Assembly (NCBI GenBank): GCA_023078685.1
Contig: JALGAS010000002.1
Coordinates: 5,952,001 to 6,016,000, forward strand
Length of the DNA stretch: 64,000 nt
From: Neopestalotiopsis rosae
Lineage: Eukaryota > Ascomycota > Sordariomycetes > Amphisphaeriales > Sporocadaceae
Direction of reading: 5' to 3'
The position numbers and the translations under genes are program-made. The notes under the pieces are model-generated. The model saw only the letters and a list, made by a program, of their open reading frames with translations. It made no database searches and had not been told where the DNA came from. Of the stretch, positions 23,816 to 33,615 are shown in pieces (the first letter of the stretch is position 1; every line of letters starts with the position of its first letter).

Positions 23816-25382
23816 TCAGGATCGGCGCTGCTTCTTGCAGGTAGCCTCGTCGTTTGACTCGAGAGAGCGCTTCCTAGGGGTAGGCTTGTTGTGAGATGTA
23901 AGAGCTCGCAGCTCAGCTTGGACCTCATCCATGTCTTCACCCTCCAAGCCTTCTTCGTCCGAAGACAACTCATTCTCGGTCTCGGTGTGGTTTGAGGCAT
24001 ATTCATCTTGCCAGAACTCGTCGTCAAAGTCGGGATGGTTGTCAATATCCTCGCCTTCGCGCATGTCTCTATCGTCCTCGTCAGACTCATCTGAGGAGTC
24101 AAAATCGGTAGAATCTTCTTCTGAGGGTGAGTCCTGGTAGGCGGATTGCTCGTCTGAGTCTGAGTCGTGATCCTTGGCCCCGTTACTGGGCTTGCTGTCG
24201 TGGATGTCTTCGGGATCTTCGTCATCCTTGTCGTTGGTCTTGTCGTCGGAATTGCCATCGACCTCATCATCGGCCTGTTCATCAGGGGTTGCATCAACCT
24301 GATCGTCTTCCGGTTTCTCGTTCTCGTCAAGCTCCTCGTAGCGCCGGATCAAGGCCTGGTGATTTCGATACCACTATCGCGAACTCGCTCAGGGCTCTGA
24401 ATACTATAGGTAGGGTTTAGGAAATACTCACCTGGCTCTCAGGCTTCCACTTGGGCCAACCGAAATTGTATACATTAATGGGCGCTGTCTTGGTGACCAT
24501 GTTTTGATCTTGATCAGGAACATCTCCCAGAAGATTGATACCATCAGCATTCAAGGCATCTATTAACACTGTCAGTCATGAAGCATTGAATCAGGACAGT
24601 AATATTTACCTTGAGTTTTGAACACAAACTTGAAGCGTGCCATGGGCCGATCAAGACTATCGCCAGGGTACATGTCATAACTGGCATTGTGCTGACTAAG
24701 TGTATCGAATTGTCAGTCATCAACACCCAAGGAACCTTTTGAGTAGAACTTTTGACCACGAATATACTTACAAGTAGTCGAACGGACCTTCGTCAGTAAT
24801 GATGTATGCCGCTGAAAGATAAGCAAGCGATGCAAGCTCGTCAATACAGCGATGAACGTGAACCTCAATGGTTCCTCTAGTGGGGCTCTTGGGATGGGGG
24901 ATTTCGTAGCGGGCGAAGGTTTTGTCGTTGGTGACTATTTCCCCGATTTCGTTAGCTGTGTATATTCTCAAGATGATACAACTAACACGAGGCAACTTAC
25001 ATCTACGATCACTTGGCCCAAGGTCAAATTCCTCGTCTAGCGTGCGAAAGTCTCGCGAGCCGATCTGGTACCAACCGTAGGTTAGTACCTGCTCCCACTT
25101 ACCGGCCACGATATCTGAGGGCTTGCAGACGCATCGCTTGATACAAATACCGTCAATGTACACGGAAAAGCTCAGATAATGCGGCAAACCTGCATTAAAA
25201 TTGTACTCGTTCGAGACAATGATGTGTACAGATTCGGGGGGGATGATGCCGGGGATAGCCTTGACAATCTTGGTTGGAGTCATGGGGCTTTGAAGCTCCC
25301 ATGGGTGGTCAAACTCCTTTATGGGGAGCCCTCCGCGGAGGACCATGGCAGTGATGCCGCTGACACCCTGGAGCACCGGCAT
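23816..25382 (-). CDS. DUF7918-like protein with acidic Ser/Asp tail and nuclear signal
   Basis: Function unknown. Five exons on the minus strand: 25382-25001, 24934-24772, 24695-24610, 24559-24432 and 24355-23816, 432 aa, all junctions in frame. The N-terminal half (MPVLQGVSGITAMVLRGG, then YLSFSVYIDG, then GTIEVHVHRC) resembles the fungal DUF7918 domain, a beta-rich module of unknown role. The C-terminal 180 residues are extremely rich in Asp, Glu and Ser, with many possible casein kinase II sites, and end in a bipartite basic signal (PRKRSLES followed by CKKQRR). An in-frame ATG at 25433 would add 17 residues; the MPVL start was preferred because family members begin this way. The acidic tail and nuclear signal suggest a chromatin or nuclear role, which is inference. 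Confidence 0.72.
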
Positions 25383-26783
25383 ACTGGCTTTGAAGTATGC
25401 TTGAATGGGAAATGTCGGTACAAAATAGGTCACAAGAAGTGTGGGAATGTGAGAATCCGTTCACTTTTCTCTCCGCTTGTCCTATTGGAGATGGGATCCA
25501 AGAAAAGGAAAAGATCGTGAATGATTCAGCCCCTCTTTCTTTGTAAAGTGGGCTGTGAGGAATAAATCAGTCAAAGGGCCGGGACTTGGGCCTGGACAGG
25601 TGCAGAAGTTCACGATTTCGGCTGGCAAACGCAGAACCTTGTGGGCCGGACAGACGCAGTCTAGTCTTGTTCACAGAGACGACGACCAACGTCGAGAAGG
25701 TATTCAGACGGCTTTTTTGAGATCGAGACTACCGTCGTCAAGGGCAAACACCGCAACAATTTGAATCGTGTCATGACAAGGCACTGGTCTCTAGGAATCA
25801 TCAGTCAGGGAATCATGACTCTTCACGATGATTGTCCAAACAAGACAGTTGTGGCAAACAAAGCATCTATTCACCATGGCACGCAATTGCTAGATCTATT
25901 TGATGTATATATAAAAGTTAATCACATTCGTCCGGTAACATTCCATCTGCAAAAATTTGAGACGAATTAATCAGTCCGTAATATAGACTTATCTATCATA
26001 CTTTGATACTGCTGGTGATTGGGAGTTGGGAGCGACTTTGCCTAGCATGAGTATAACTTCACTTTCCCAGAAACCCCTCAAATTTCAGATGGATTCAAAT
26101 GGAGATACTGTGGATGTCTCACTTCTTAAATACAAGAAATGCCCGTCGTGTACTAACCAAAATGACAGAGACCTTTAACTTTGCCATTTATCCATCAGTG
26201 ATGTCTTGAGCGTAATCACTCCGCGATACCGAGGGTGCATCAGCAGTGTGGACGAGCTAGAGCTATCGAAGGTTTGGTGAAAATACTACAGCTAAGTTCT
26301 ACAAATACAAAAACCTCCCTGCGATGATGCTCGAAGCCTACACGAAGCAAGACTCTGGAAAACTCGCAATGGACTGCTGTGGAGCACTACACTCGAGGTC
26401 TAATTACTGGCCACACCAGCCCAAGAAAATACAAGATTACAGCTCCTATGTCACGAGGACTTGATGGAACTTGATTGCCGAGCTGCGGTGTTGCATCTTC
26501 GAGCCAGATTACCAAATATGAATGAATAAAGGGGCATCGTCAACCTCAGCAGCACGACAATTAGAGGCATACACGCTATCGCCCCAACTTGAAAAACATT
26601 GAATCATACTCATGTTCACTGAATCGAATCACAGTCTCTCGCGTCTTTGCTGTTTGAGTGTTCCCCAATGATTGAGCTTCATTCAATAAATTTTCGTCCC
26701 CCGCCATTGAGCTTTACGCGACGCGTCTTGATTGTTCTCGAGCCGCCGTGATGGTGACAATCGCAACCAGTTCTGGCCTCTAG

Positions 26784-26791
26784 TATAAATA
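26784..26791 (+). promoter_or_regulatory. Putative TATA box upstream of AT-hook copy A
   Basis: TATAAATA, about 550 bp upstream of the ATG at 27340. This spacing implies a long 5' leader or an unseen 5' intron. Its use is unproven. Confidence 0.35.
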
Positions 26792-26895
26792 CATCTTTTA
26801 CCTAGAAGATCTCAATCCTCCTCCATCTTCAAGGCATCTTCATCTTCAGTTCTGAGATCATCTTCTATTGATCTTCTTCGACTGACAAATCTTTT

Positions 26896-26960
26896 CGTGC
26901 TGGATCACGATTTGGCTTGTCTGACTGGTATACACATCGTGCTGGATCACGACTTGACTT
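26896..26960 (+). repeat. Direct repeat, about 23 nt, period 42
   Basis: The unit starts CGTGCTGGATCACGA and continues with TTTGGCTT in the first copy (26896) and CTTGACTT in the second (26938), two mismatches in 23 nt. The 15-nt core is identical. It contains the short inverted pair CGTG/CACG and lies in the presumed leader of AT-hook copy A. Confidence 0.6.
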
Positions 26961-27339
26961 ACGACGAACGCGACGCAGAATTTGGTTGTCTTTCCCCCAC
27001 CACGTCTTGCCCCATCCACTTGTCTTTTGCAAACGGGGATAGTTGCAATACACCACACGCGTTGTCCTGGAAGATTTCGCGTTGGGCCTTGGCCTTTTTT
27101 TTCAGCTTACCAACCTCACTTGATCAGAAGACGTTGCTCCCCTCGTGAACTTTACCAGTTCCAACGACCATTGTCTATTCCGACTTTCCTACCTCTTCTA
27201 CCTGTACCAGAAAACACCCAAGCATTCCCAGATCTGGCATCTGTTCTGTTCCACTGAGAAACGATCAAAAGCTCCACCATACCCTCACTGTCTCGATACG
27301 CGCTTCTGCTTCTTAGCCAGACAGCACACCATCAGCAAG

Positions 27340-28034
27340 ATGCCGACGCCGGAAGAGAGTGAAGCGCGGGCGCATCGCAAGATGATGCGTACAACACATC
27401 ACACCGGATGTTCGGACCAGGACAGAAGTAAAGCGGTGAACCACGCCATCTACGGTAGAGGCAAGATTCATCAATGGCAACTCGAGGTAAGTCGCGGACA
27501 CTTCGCGATCCTGTTGAAAGACGGCCGCGAAGCATCGCGCGCGGCCCTTCATAGGCAGTATTACTGACTGGGAAACAGAGAACGGCTCTCCCACGACAGT
27601 CAATGCTCAGAGCGCAGGCTCCGTCGGCTCCCCTGACAGTTTCAGCGGGATACTCATCTTCAGGCTCTACATCATCCAAGAAGAGACCGCGGTCGGACAC
27701 AACCGCTTCAGCCACAGCCACTTCCACTACAGCCTCCATGTCATCGACTCCTGGCCCGCGATCAGAGACGCCCGGAACATCGCAGGACGATGTGATGGAG
27801 AGGTCAAGCGGCATGCCGCCCACCAAGAAGGCGAAGACAAAGAAGAGAACCACCAATGGGCAGCCAGAGAGTACCGCAGCCATCGATCCGCCTCGCAAAC
27901 GCGGTCGTCCTCCCAAGGCGCCTGGAGCGCCAAAAGCTCCATACAAGAAGAAGAAGACCGCAGACCCCAGCCTCACTAAGGTTTCTTCGAATGTTCAGCA
28001 GCCCTCTCCGCCCGATACTTCAAGCGATTCCTAG
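27340..28034 (+). CDS. AT-hook protein, tandem family copy A (upstream part)
   Basis: Family not recognised. Exons 27340-27486 (49 codons) and 27579-28034; 200 aa to the TAG at 28032-28034. Exon 1 encodes a compact basic module shared with copy B, containing HHTGCSDQDRSKAVNHAIYG. Exon 2 is Ser/Thr-rich, then has a nuclear-signal-like SSKKRPRSD and an AT-hook RKRGRPPKAPGAPK, which binds the minor groove of AT-rich DNA in known proteins. The acceptor CAG at 27578 was chosen because the following residues TALPRQSML align with TPVPRSTIL of copy B. The same reading frame continues for 179 codons after the TAG (next entry), so the true product may be about 380 aa. Confidence 0.68.
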
Positions 28035-28574
28035 GAAGAATCGCAGAAGACACGCGTTGGAGATTGGGTCCATAGCCAACAAACAGGCATGACTGTCGAC
28101 GAGCAAGAAAAAGGCATGCCTGAAGACGAGCTAGAAGAGATCGCAAGAGAGATGGAAGCCGAACTGGAGAATGACTCTGATGCTTTTGAGGCAGACTTTG
28201 AAGAGGAATTCGAGAAGTTCGCCAAGGCTACATCAGCCGAGCAAGAAAGCTCGTCTGCCAATCATGAGAACTCGTGCAAGACCACTGATCCGAACAAGAT
28301 GCAAGTTCTCGAAGCAGAGTGCGAAGCACAATCAGAAGCAAAGCCAGAGGACCATGACAGCTTGTTCGGAGATGACGTGGACTGGGATGACATGGAGCTC
28401 AAGAGGGAGGAGTCTGGGGCGGAACCCGAAGCAGAGCATGAAGCACAACCGGAAGCAGTACCAGACGACCACGATAGCCTCTTTGGATATGACGAGGATG
28501 AGGACGACTTGGAGTTTGAGGAGACGGCTTCGGTGGTTTCGTGCTGCACCTCAGACAAGAGTGAAGAGGAATGA
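28035..28574 (+). CDS. In-frame acidic continuation of copy A after the UAG
   Basis: In the same frame as copy A and beginning directly after its TAG, 179 codons are open to the stop at 28572-28574. The first residues, EESQKTRVGDWVHSQQ, match EEPPNSRVTNRVESQQ of copy B at 8 of 16 positions. They lie before the first ATG (28089), which argues against an independent start there. The rest is Glu/Asp-rich with two SLFG-type motifs (HDSLFGDDVDWDD and HDSLFGYDEDEDD) and ends SEEE like copies B and C. It may be joined to the upstream part by splicing or by stop-codon readthrough, or be translated from the internal ATG. No catalytic domain is seen. Confidence 0.5.
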   Translation, partial: EESQKTRVGDWVHSQQTGMTVDEQEKGMPEDELEEIAREMEAELENDSDAFEADFEEEFEKFAKATSAEQESSSANHENSCKTTDPNKMQVLEAECEAQSEAKPEDHDSLFGDDVDWDDMELKREESGAEPEAEHEAQPEAVPDDHDSLFGYDEDEDDLEFEETASVVSCCTSDKSEEE

Positions 28575-29046
28575 TTGAGTCTGTGTCTTCCCCTTGGTCT
28601 TTGCATCTTCTGGATTCTTCCATTGATGATGGATATCGAGATATATGAGGACGGAGTATATCAGTTGTGGCTATTCAGAACTTCGGAGGAATATGGCTAT
28701 GGCATTTTTTATATATCCTGAATGACTTCAACCACCATGGTAAATTGGCTTCAGAGTCAACAACATGAATTTGACAGTGACATTGATCTTATACACACTG
28801 GAACCTAGGCTTCTCTCTCTTTTCCCCTAGCTCACCTTCCATTGTCTCTCCCCCACCGCGTCGTGCGCGCCCCATACAGGTGGGGGATAGTTGCAAGACA
28901 CTAGAGTCTAGACGCGTAGTCCTGCAAGATTTCGTGCTGAGCTTTGGTGTTTGTCCTTTAGCTTCCCATCTTCACTGACCCTTCCTATCTTCACTGACCA
29001 GAACAATCCTCTACTCTACTCCATTTGCACCGCCCAAGTAGTCAAG
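28575..29046. other. Intergenic region between AT-hook copies A and B
   Basis: About 470 bp with the 3' UTR of copy A and the promoter or leader of copy B. The part from about 28844 on resembles the leader of copy A. Confidence 0.5.
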
Positions 29047-29648
29047 ATGTCGACTTCAGAGCAACGAGAGGCTCGTCGATACAAAAAGGAACTCAGAAGC
29101 GGACACCACACTGGATGCTCCGACGAAGATCGTACGAAGTCATTGAATCACGCCCTTTACGGACGCTTCAAGAGACCGCAATGGGTGATCGACGTAAGTT
29201 CCAAGCAGATCATCATCACTCTCTTGACAAACACGTAGCCATCAAACGTGTCTGGGTCTGTACAGTGTTGCTGACTGGCAGATAGAACACTCCTGTTCCG
29301 CGTTCAACAATTCTTCAATCATCCTCCTCCTCATCGTCATCTTCTGTCTCGCCTCCTCCGCCTACCATCACGACACAAGCGTCGAGCACCAAGCGGCGGC
29401 GATCAGACAACGCCTTGGCCTCGCAGGACGAAGCTACGAGCAAGAATGATAGCGCACGACCGGCAAAGAGAGCCAGAGTCACCATCGATCTCACCAAAGA
29501 CGATCAAGAGGTCGAACCGCCTCGCCGGCGGGGTCGCCCGCGCAAAGAGCCGGGTGCCCCAAAGGCAAAGTACACCAAGCGCCAGCGGAAGGTCGCAACT
29601 CAGCAGCCCTCTCCCACGCCCTCACGCGAGTCTTCGAGCGACTCCTAG
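29047..29648 (+). CDS. AT-hook protein, tandem family copy B (upstream part)
   Basis: Paralog of copy A. Exons 29047-29193 (49 codons, the same length as in A) and 29286-29648; 169 aa to the TAG at 29646-29648. Exon 1 contains HHTGCSDEDRTKSLNHALYG. Exon 2 has a serine tract, STKRRRSD and the AT-hook RRRGRPRKEPGAPK. The intron ends in a CAGATAG acceptor; the second AG is needed to stay in frame. The region before the stop, QQPSPTPSRESSSDS, resembles QQPSPPDTSSDS of copy A. The frame is open for 199 more codons after the stop. Confidence 0.66.
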
Positions 29649-30248
29649 GAAGAGCCACCGAATTCTCGTGTGACGAACAGGGTTGAGTCCCAGCAGAACG
29701 CGTCAGTAAACAAATTCGAGAATGCTACGCAGCACAGCCAGCATCAGTCTGTAGCTACGCCAAGTCATCTCGTCTCGTCAAGTCCCAGCCAGTCTACACC
29801 ATGTGAGAGTACGATTGATTCTAGAGAGCCAGAAGTCATTCAGAGAGCAGGTGTTGAAGTGCCTTTGCCTGCGACAGAGGACGGGTTGGACGAAGACGAG
29901 ATAGCAGACATGGCTGCGGAGTTCGAAGAAGACATGGAGAACGATGTCTCCAGCTTGTTTGGTGATGACGAGAGCGAAGAAGCCTCGAGTCATACAGAAC
30001 AGACCTCGCTTGATCAAGAGGAAGCATCCAGCTTGTTCGGTGACGAGCTGAAGGAGGCGACCGAGGAGCCACCACTCACTGAAGAGGAGAATGAAAGCCT
30101 GGAGAGAGAGGTTATGGCGAGAGAGATTGAGAGCGAGCTGGAGAGAGACTTGGAGGATTCTCCGGAACAACTAGAGGACGATCACACCGACCAAGATGAT
30201 GAAGATTTGTCGGATGATTGTGAGAGTGTGATCAGTGAAGAAGAGTAA
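29649..30248 (+). CDS. In-frame acidic continuation of copy B after the UAG
   Basis: Continues the copy B frame for 199 codons to the TAA ending at 30248. It starts EEPPNSRVTNRVESQQ, aligned with copy A. A Ser/Gln-rich linker follows, then DGLDEDEIADMAAEFEED, two SLFG-type motifs (SSLFGDDESEEAS and SSLFGDELKEA) and a charged helix-like tail ending ESVISEEE. The first in-frame ATG after the stop is the next-frame-equivalent codon at 29670 only if translation starts as M-T-N; homology begins before it. Same alternatives as for copy A: splicing, readthrough or separate translation. Confidence 0.5.
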   Translation, partial: EEPPNSRVTNRVESQQNASVNKFENATQHSQHQSVATPSHLVSSSPSQSTPCESTIDSREPEVIQRAGVEVPLPATEDGLDEDEIADMAAEFEEDMENDVSSLFGDDESEEASSHTEQTSLDQEEASSLFGDELKEATEEPPLTEEENESLEREVMAREIESELERDLEDSPEQLEDDHTDQDDEDLSDDCESVISEEE

Positions 30249-30394
30249 CAAACTGGATCTTTTTGTTGACATACGAGGTCAATGATTTCGAGTTATCATG
30301 GCTGTTTGAGATTATGTGGCATTTGGTATGATTTCTACATGATGTAGGATTCTAGATCAGAAGAGACGTCTTTCTGAGAAAGAAGACAATTGGA

Positions 30395-31050
30395 ATGTCA
30401 TCGCTTCTCCCATTTGTGTTAACTGCCAAAAAAGGCGCTTCATCATCGGGCGCGGCCACTAATTATCCAGAACAGGCGATCGAGTCCTCAGACGTTGAAG
30501 AGCGTTTGAGAAGTAACCTCGTTGCCAGTCAGCGACTTGTGGAAGTACCAATTGTCCTGAGCAGCAAAAAAGCTCCGAGAGAGAGCGCACTGAGGTACAA
30601 TTGTCTGGAACCGAAAAGTTGATGGACGAAGAGGAGTTGATGGACTTTGCGGCAGAGATTGAGGGATATTTCGAGAATGATCAACCCAGCTTGGTCGGTG
30701 GAAATGACAGCGAGCGAGCGTCAGGTGAAGTGGAACAGACACCGTCCAGCCAAGACGAGCTTATCAGTTTGTTTGGTGACGATGCAAGCCAGCAAGCTTC
30801 GAGTAACGCGGAAGAGGCCTCACAAAGCCAAGAGAATCTCTCAAGTTTGTTCGGTGCAGATGACTCCGGGGAGGCGATGCAGGAGTCCTGCATCAATGAA
30901 GAGCTCCTACGAAGCATGGCCATGGAGATGGAACAAGAGCTCGAGAGAGACCTGGACGAAGGTCCAGAGGAAGAGTTGACTGAAGATTTCGATGGCCACA
31001 ACGTCAATCTGTTGGATGATGTTGAAAGTGTCATCAGTGAAGAGGAGTGA
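30395..31050 (+). pseudogene. AT-hook family copy C, 5'-truncated and frameshifted
   Basis: Only the downstream acidic half is recognisable. From about 30517 the frame reads SSERERTEVQLSGTEKLMD, then three SLFG-type motifs (PSLVGGNDSERAS, ISLFGDDASQQAS and SSLFGADDSGEA) and the tail DDVESVISEEE, matching copy B. Just upstream, in a different frame, ESSDVEERLRSN corresponds to the region around the conserved TAG of A and B, and here the stop is replaced by a sense codon. A frameshift near 30500-30520 separates the two parts. No exon 1 or AT-hook is seen. Its 3' flank resembles that of copy B. Confidence 0.6.
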
Positions 31051-31317
31051 TTGTATTGCATATGATTGCAGATGGGTATGGTTATGATTTTGATACATTA
31101 TGGCTGCTGTATACTTTGTGGTATTTGATTTGTTTTCTTTTTGACGAATTCTGAGTCTCAGAAAAAGACGAAAAGTCCTGCTCAGGGAGAGGGCCATCTG
31201 AGTGCCATCGCTGAGTGCCATCGCTTCTTGCAATCGTGAGGACTGATAAACACAAAAGAAAAGCACCAGACTATTGTGCTCGGCCACTGATGGTCAGCGT
31301 GGCTGACTTGGACGTAG

Positions 31318-31743
31318 AACACGCTTGATTCCGCCCCCTCAGTGCTTATGGCGGTAGCGTCGTCATCTTCATGTACCGATTTTGATCCGGTTCCAACTAC
31401 CACTTCCAAACCCACCGTTGGGAGACCACTATTGGACACCGCCGCACCATCGCAAGAAGAGAACACTGGAGGACCAGCATTCGTGGAGTATGACAGTGGC
31501 GTCTTGCACCTCATGGGCTTCAGCTCTCTAGCTAAGTGTCAACGACTGGAGATCATCCAGGGTCAGGTTCGTAGCAGATCTGGTGAGAAGCTGCGCGGAG
31601 ACACTGATGCAGCGACTTGGCAGGTGGTTGAGAAGGATGAGTCTAGCAAGACTCTAGAGAAGCTGAACGAGGACCGCCCGAGCTTAAGCAGCAGAAACAC
31701 GAGCTCAAGCAGAAAAACAAGGAAGTTGAAGCAGAACAGGTGA
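31318..31743 (+). pseudogene. AT-hook family copy D, decayed exon 2
   Basis: Begins right after an intron-3'-end-like GCTGACTTGGACGTAG and reads NTLDSAPSVLMAVASSSS, alignable with the start of exon 2 in copy B (NTPVPRSTIL plus a serine tract). AAPSQEENTG corresponds to ALASQDEATS. After about 50 residues the similarity is lost and there is no AT-hook or acidic SLFG tail. No exon 1 lies upstream. Probably a truncated duplicate. Confidence 0.45.
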
Positions 31744-31908
31744 AAAGACCTAAAGAATATGGCTTTCGAAGAAAGTGAAGACGAAGCATATCGCGATCAC
31801 AGAGAACCCATAGAGTACGGAGTTCATATCTCCGCTACGAAAAGCTTCCGTGGCAGCCAAAGCACCGTAAAAGAACAATACCACAGGTCTTAGGCCCAGC
31901 CGAAGTGT

Positions 31909-31982
31909 ACACCATTTGCACCATCCAACAAGTCAAGATGTTGACTCCAGAGGAGCAAGAGGCCCCTCAAAGCTATCAGTGA
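31909..31982 (+). pseudogene. AT-hook family copy E, decayed 5' end
   Basis: The sequence CCATTTGCACCATCCAACAA, then GTCAAGATG and TTGACTCCAGAG, closely matches the leader and start codon region of copy B (CCATTTGCACCGCCCAAGTA, then GTCAAGATG). The frame from the ATG at 31938 stops after 14 codons. Only the leader and the first codons survive. Confidence 0.45.
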
Positions 31983-33615
31983 CCTAGCCGAAGACCTGGT
32001 GGAAAGAGGCTGTCAAGCTCGAGGTTCATTGGATAAAGAGCCATCTCAGGGAGCACAGTGCAAACTTTTAGAAGCTTGCTGTACACAGAACGGCGGAGAG
32101 GAAGCTCTTGCCTAGTTGGCTCGACTGTATATCCGGTGGCTCTTCAGCCTTGTTAACACACATAATCCCAATCCATACATGGTAGAGACCTTGTTCCAGG
32201 GCCCTCGGACCGGTGATCACCTAATGGGAGCTCCTTGTGCAACAACATCATTCTATGCGCACCCCGACACCTTGTTTCTGTGTGGTAACAATAGTATCAG
32301 AGCACTTCAACAGCGCCAAGGAGAATGAGGCACAACGATGAGTCTCCATCAACTTCTATCACTATAATATTGAATATTCAGAAGATCCTGAAGCAGATCA
32401 TGATGAAGTGCCGGCTTCTGAGCCATAGAAGCGTGCGACTTCGAACTTCGACGCTATTGCGGAGACCCTGAACTCGGACGACAAGTCTGACGATGACTTA
32501 TTAAAAGACTGACCCTGATGAAGCCTGACTCCCTCTCAGGGGGGGTATCTGAGTAAAAAGGATATTGCCCTTTTGGAGAGGAGAGAAGAATTGAAGAAGC
32601 TTCAAAACAACCTATTCGAGTCTATTAGGAGAAGACGAGCTTAGAGCTAGCATCGAAATAGATGAAATAGTCATCGCTCAGCGAAGAATATTTTTGTAGC
32701 TTGGAGAAAGAAACTCGATATAAGACCAAATTTACCTGAAAGTCTATCCATCAGCAACAGTGCCATGATAAGGAGCCCCATCGCTGCAAGTGCCGAAATC
32801 TGGCCTAGGCTACCTCGAAGTCAATTTCCAGGAGTAACACAGTCCAAGTTCTGGCTTCTTACTTCGTAGCGCCATCACAAAGAAAACTCGTAGGCATCCG
32901 ACTGCTGTAAGAATGAGATTCTGTTGGATAAAGACAAGATTCATACAACTAAAATTAGCCAAGACGGTCACACCAGCCACGATGAGGGCTTATTTGAGAT
33001 GGTGCCGGCAATCTCAAGGGGAAAAACTTATAAAATGACGCTAAAGAGTTGTGAAGAAAAGACAATACGAGAGCACATCGGCTATGCCGGCTTCTGTGGC
33101 CTTTGTAGCGAGGACAGCAGGGTGGAAACTTGAATTCAAGACACATCTTTTCGCTCGAGAGCAAGGGCAGAATATCTGGTTCCGGGTACAGTGGAAAGAT
33201 TAAGCCTTGCGATTCAACGCAAGTCGCGATGCATGGTCTAGATGAAGTTGCAATTGACATTGCTTATGGAGAAGACAGTGCCCAGCTAACAATGGACGAA
33301 AGCAGGGCGAAGTCGAGGGGAAAAGACTGGGGAAGTTCCATCTGTTCTTTTTGTTTTCACTTTTGATGTACGTGAGAAGTATCAAGTGAGTCTGTTATCT
33401 GCCCTGACTATAAACAAAAGTTCAGCAACTTGATGAATCGTGATTGCTTCCAAAGATGTTGTGAATATTAAGATCACGGTACCCCAAGGGCACCTTGATT
33501 AATCTGCCATTTTGGCATTCCAGCCTATATAACAGCGTAATGAATGTCGTTTCTCGATAAAATAACCCCCAGAAACCTACAAGCCTCCAGCCATGTTACT
33601 CCCTCCCCAATGCTA
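31983..33615. other. Accessory region without a supported gene, probably decayed
   Basis: About 1.6 kb with many stops in all frames. A short acidic run (YSEDPEADHDEVPAS, then NSDDKSDDDLLKD) around 32370-32510 recalls the acidic tails of the AT-hook family but is broken by stops. No transposase, reverse transcriptase or terminal repeat is seen. Confidence 0.4.

Larger units (their letters stand above)
25383..27339. other. Intergenic region, probably promoter and long 5' UTR of AT-hook copy A
   Basis: Nearly 2 kb with no supported gene. A TATAAATA lies at 26784-26791. A 23-nt direct repeat starting CGTGCTGGATCACGA occurs at 26896 and 26938. The stretch from about 26989 to 27130, including a GGGGATAGTTGCAA motif and a following pyrimidine tract, resembles the sequence upstream of copy B (about 28844-28985), so the duplication included the promoter or UTR. 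Confidence 0.5.

Noticed and set aside
32116..32328. 70-codon frame in the decayed region
   Set aside because: No similarity to the AT-hook family or to any transposon protein; surrounded by stops.
31743..33615. Possible transposon remnant
   Set aside because: No terminal repeats, target-site duplication, transposase or reverse transcriptase motifs were seen.
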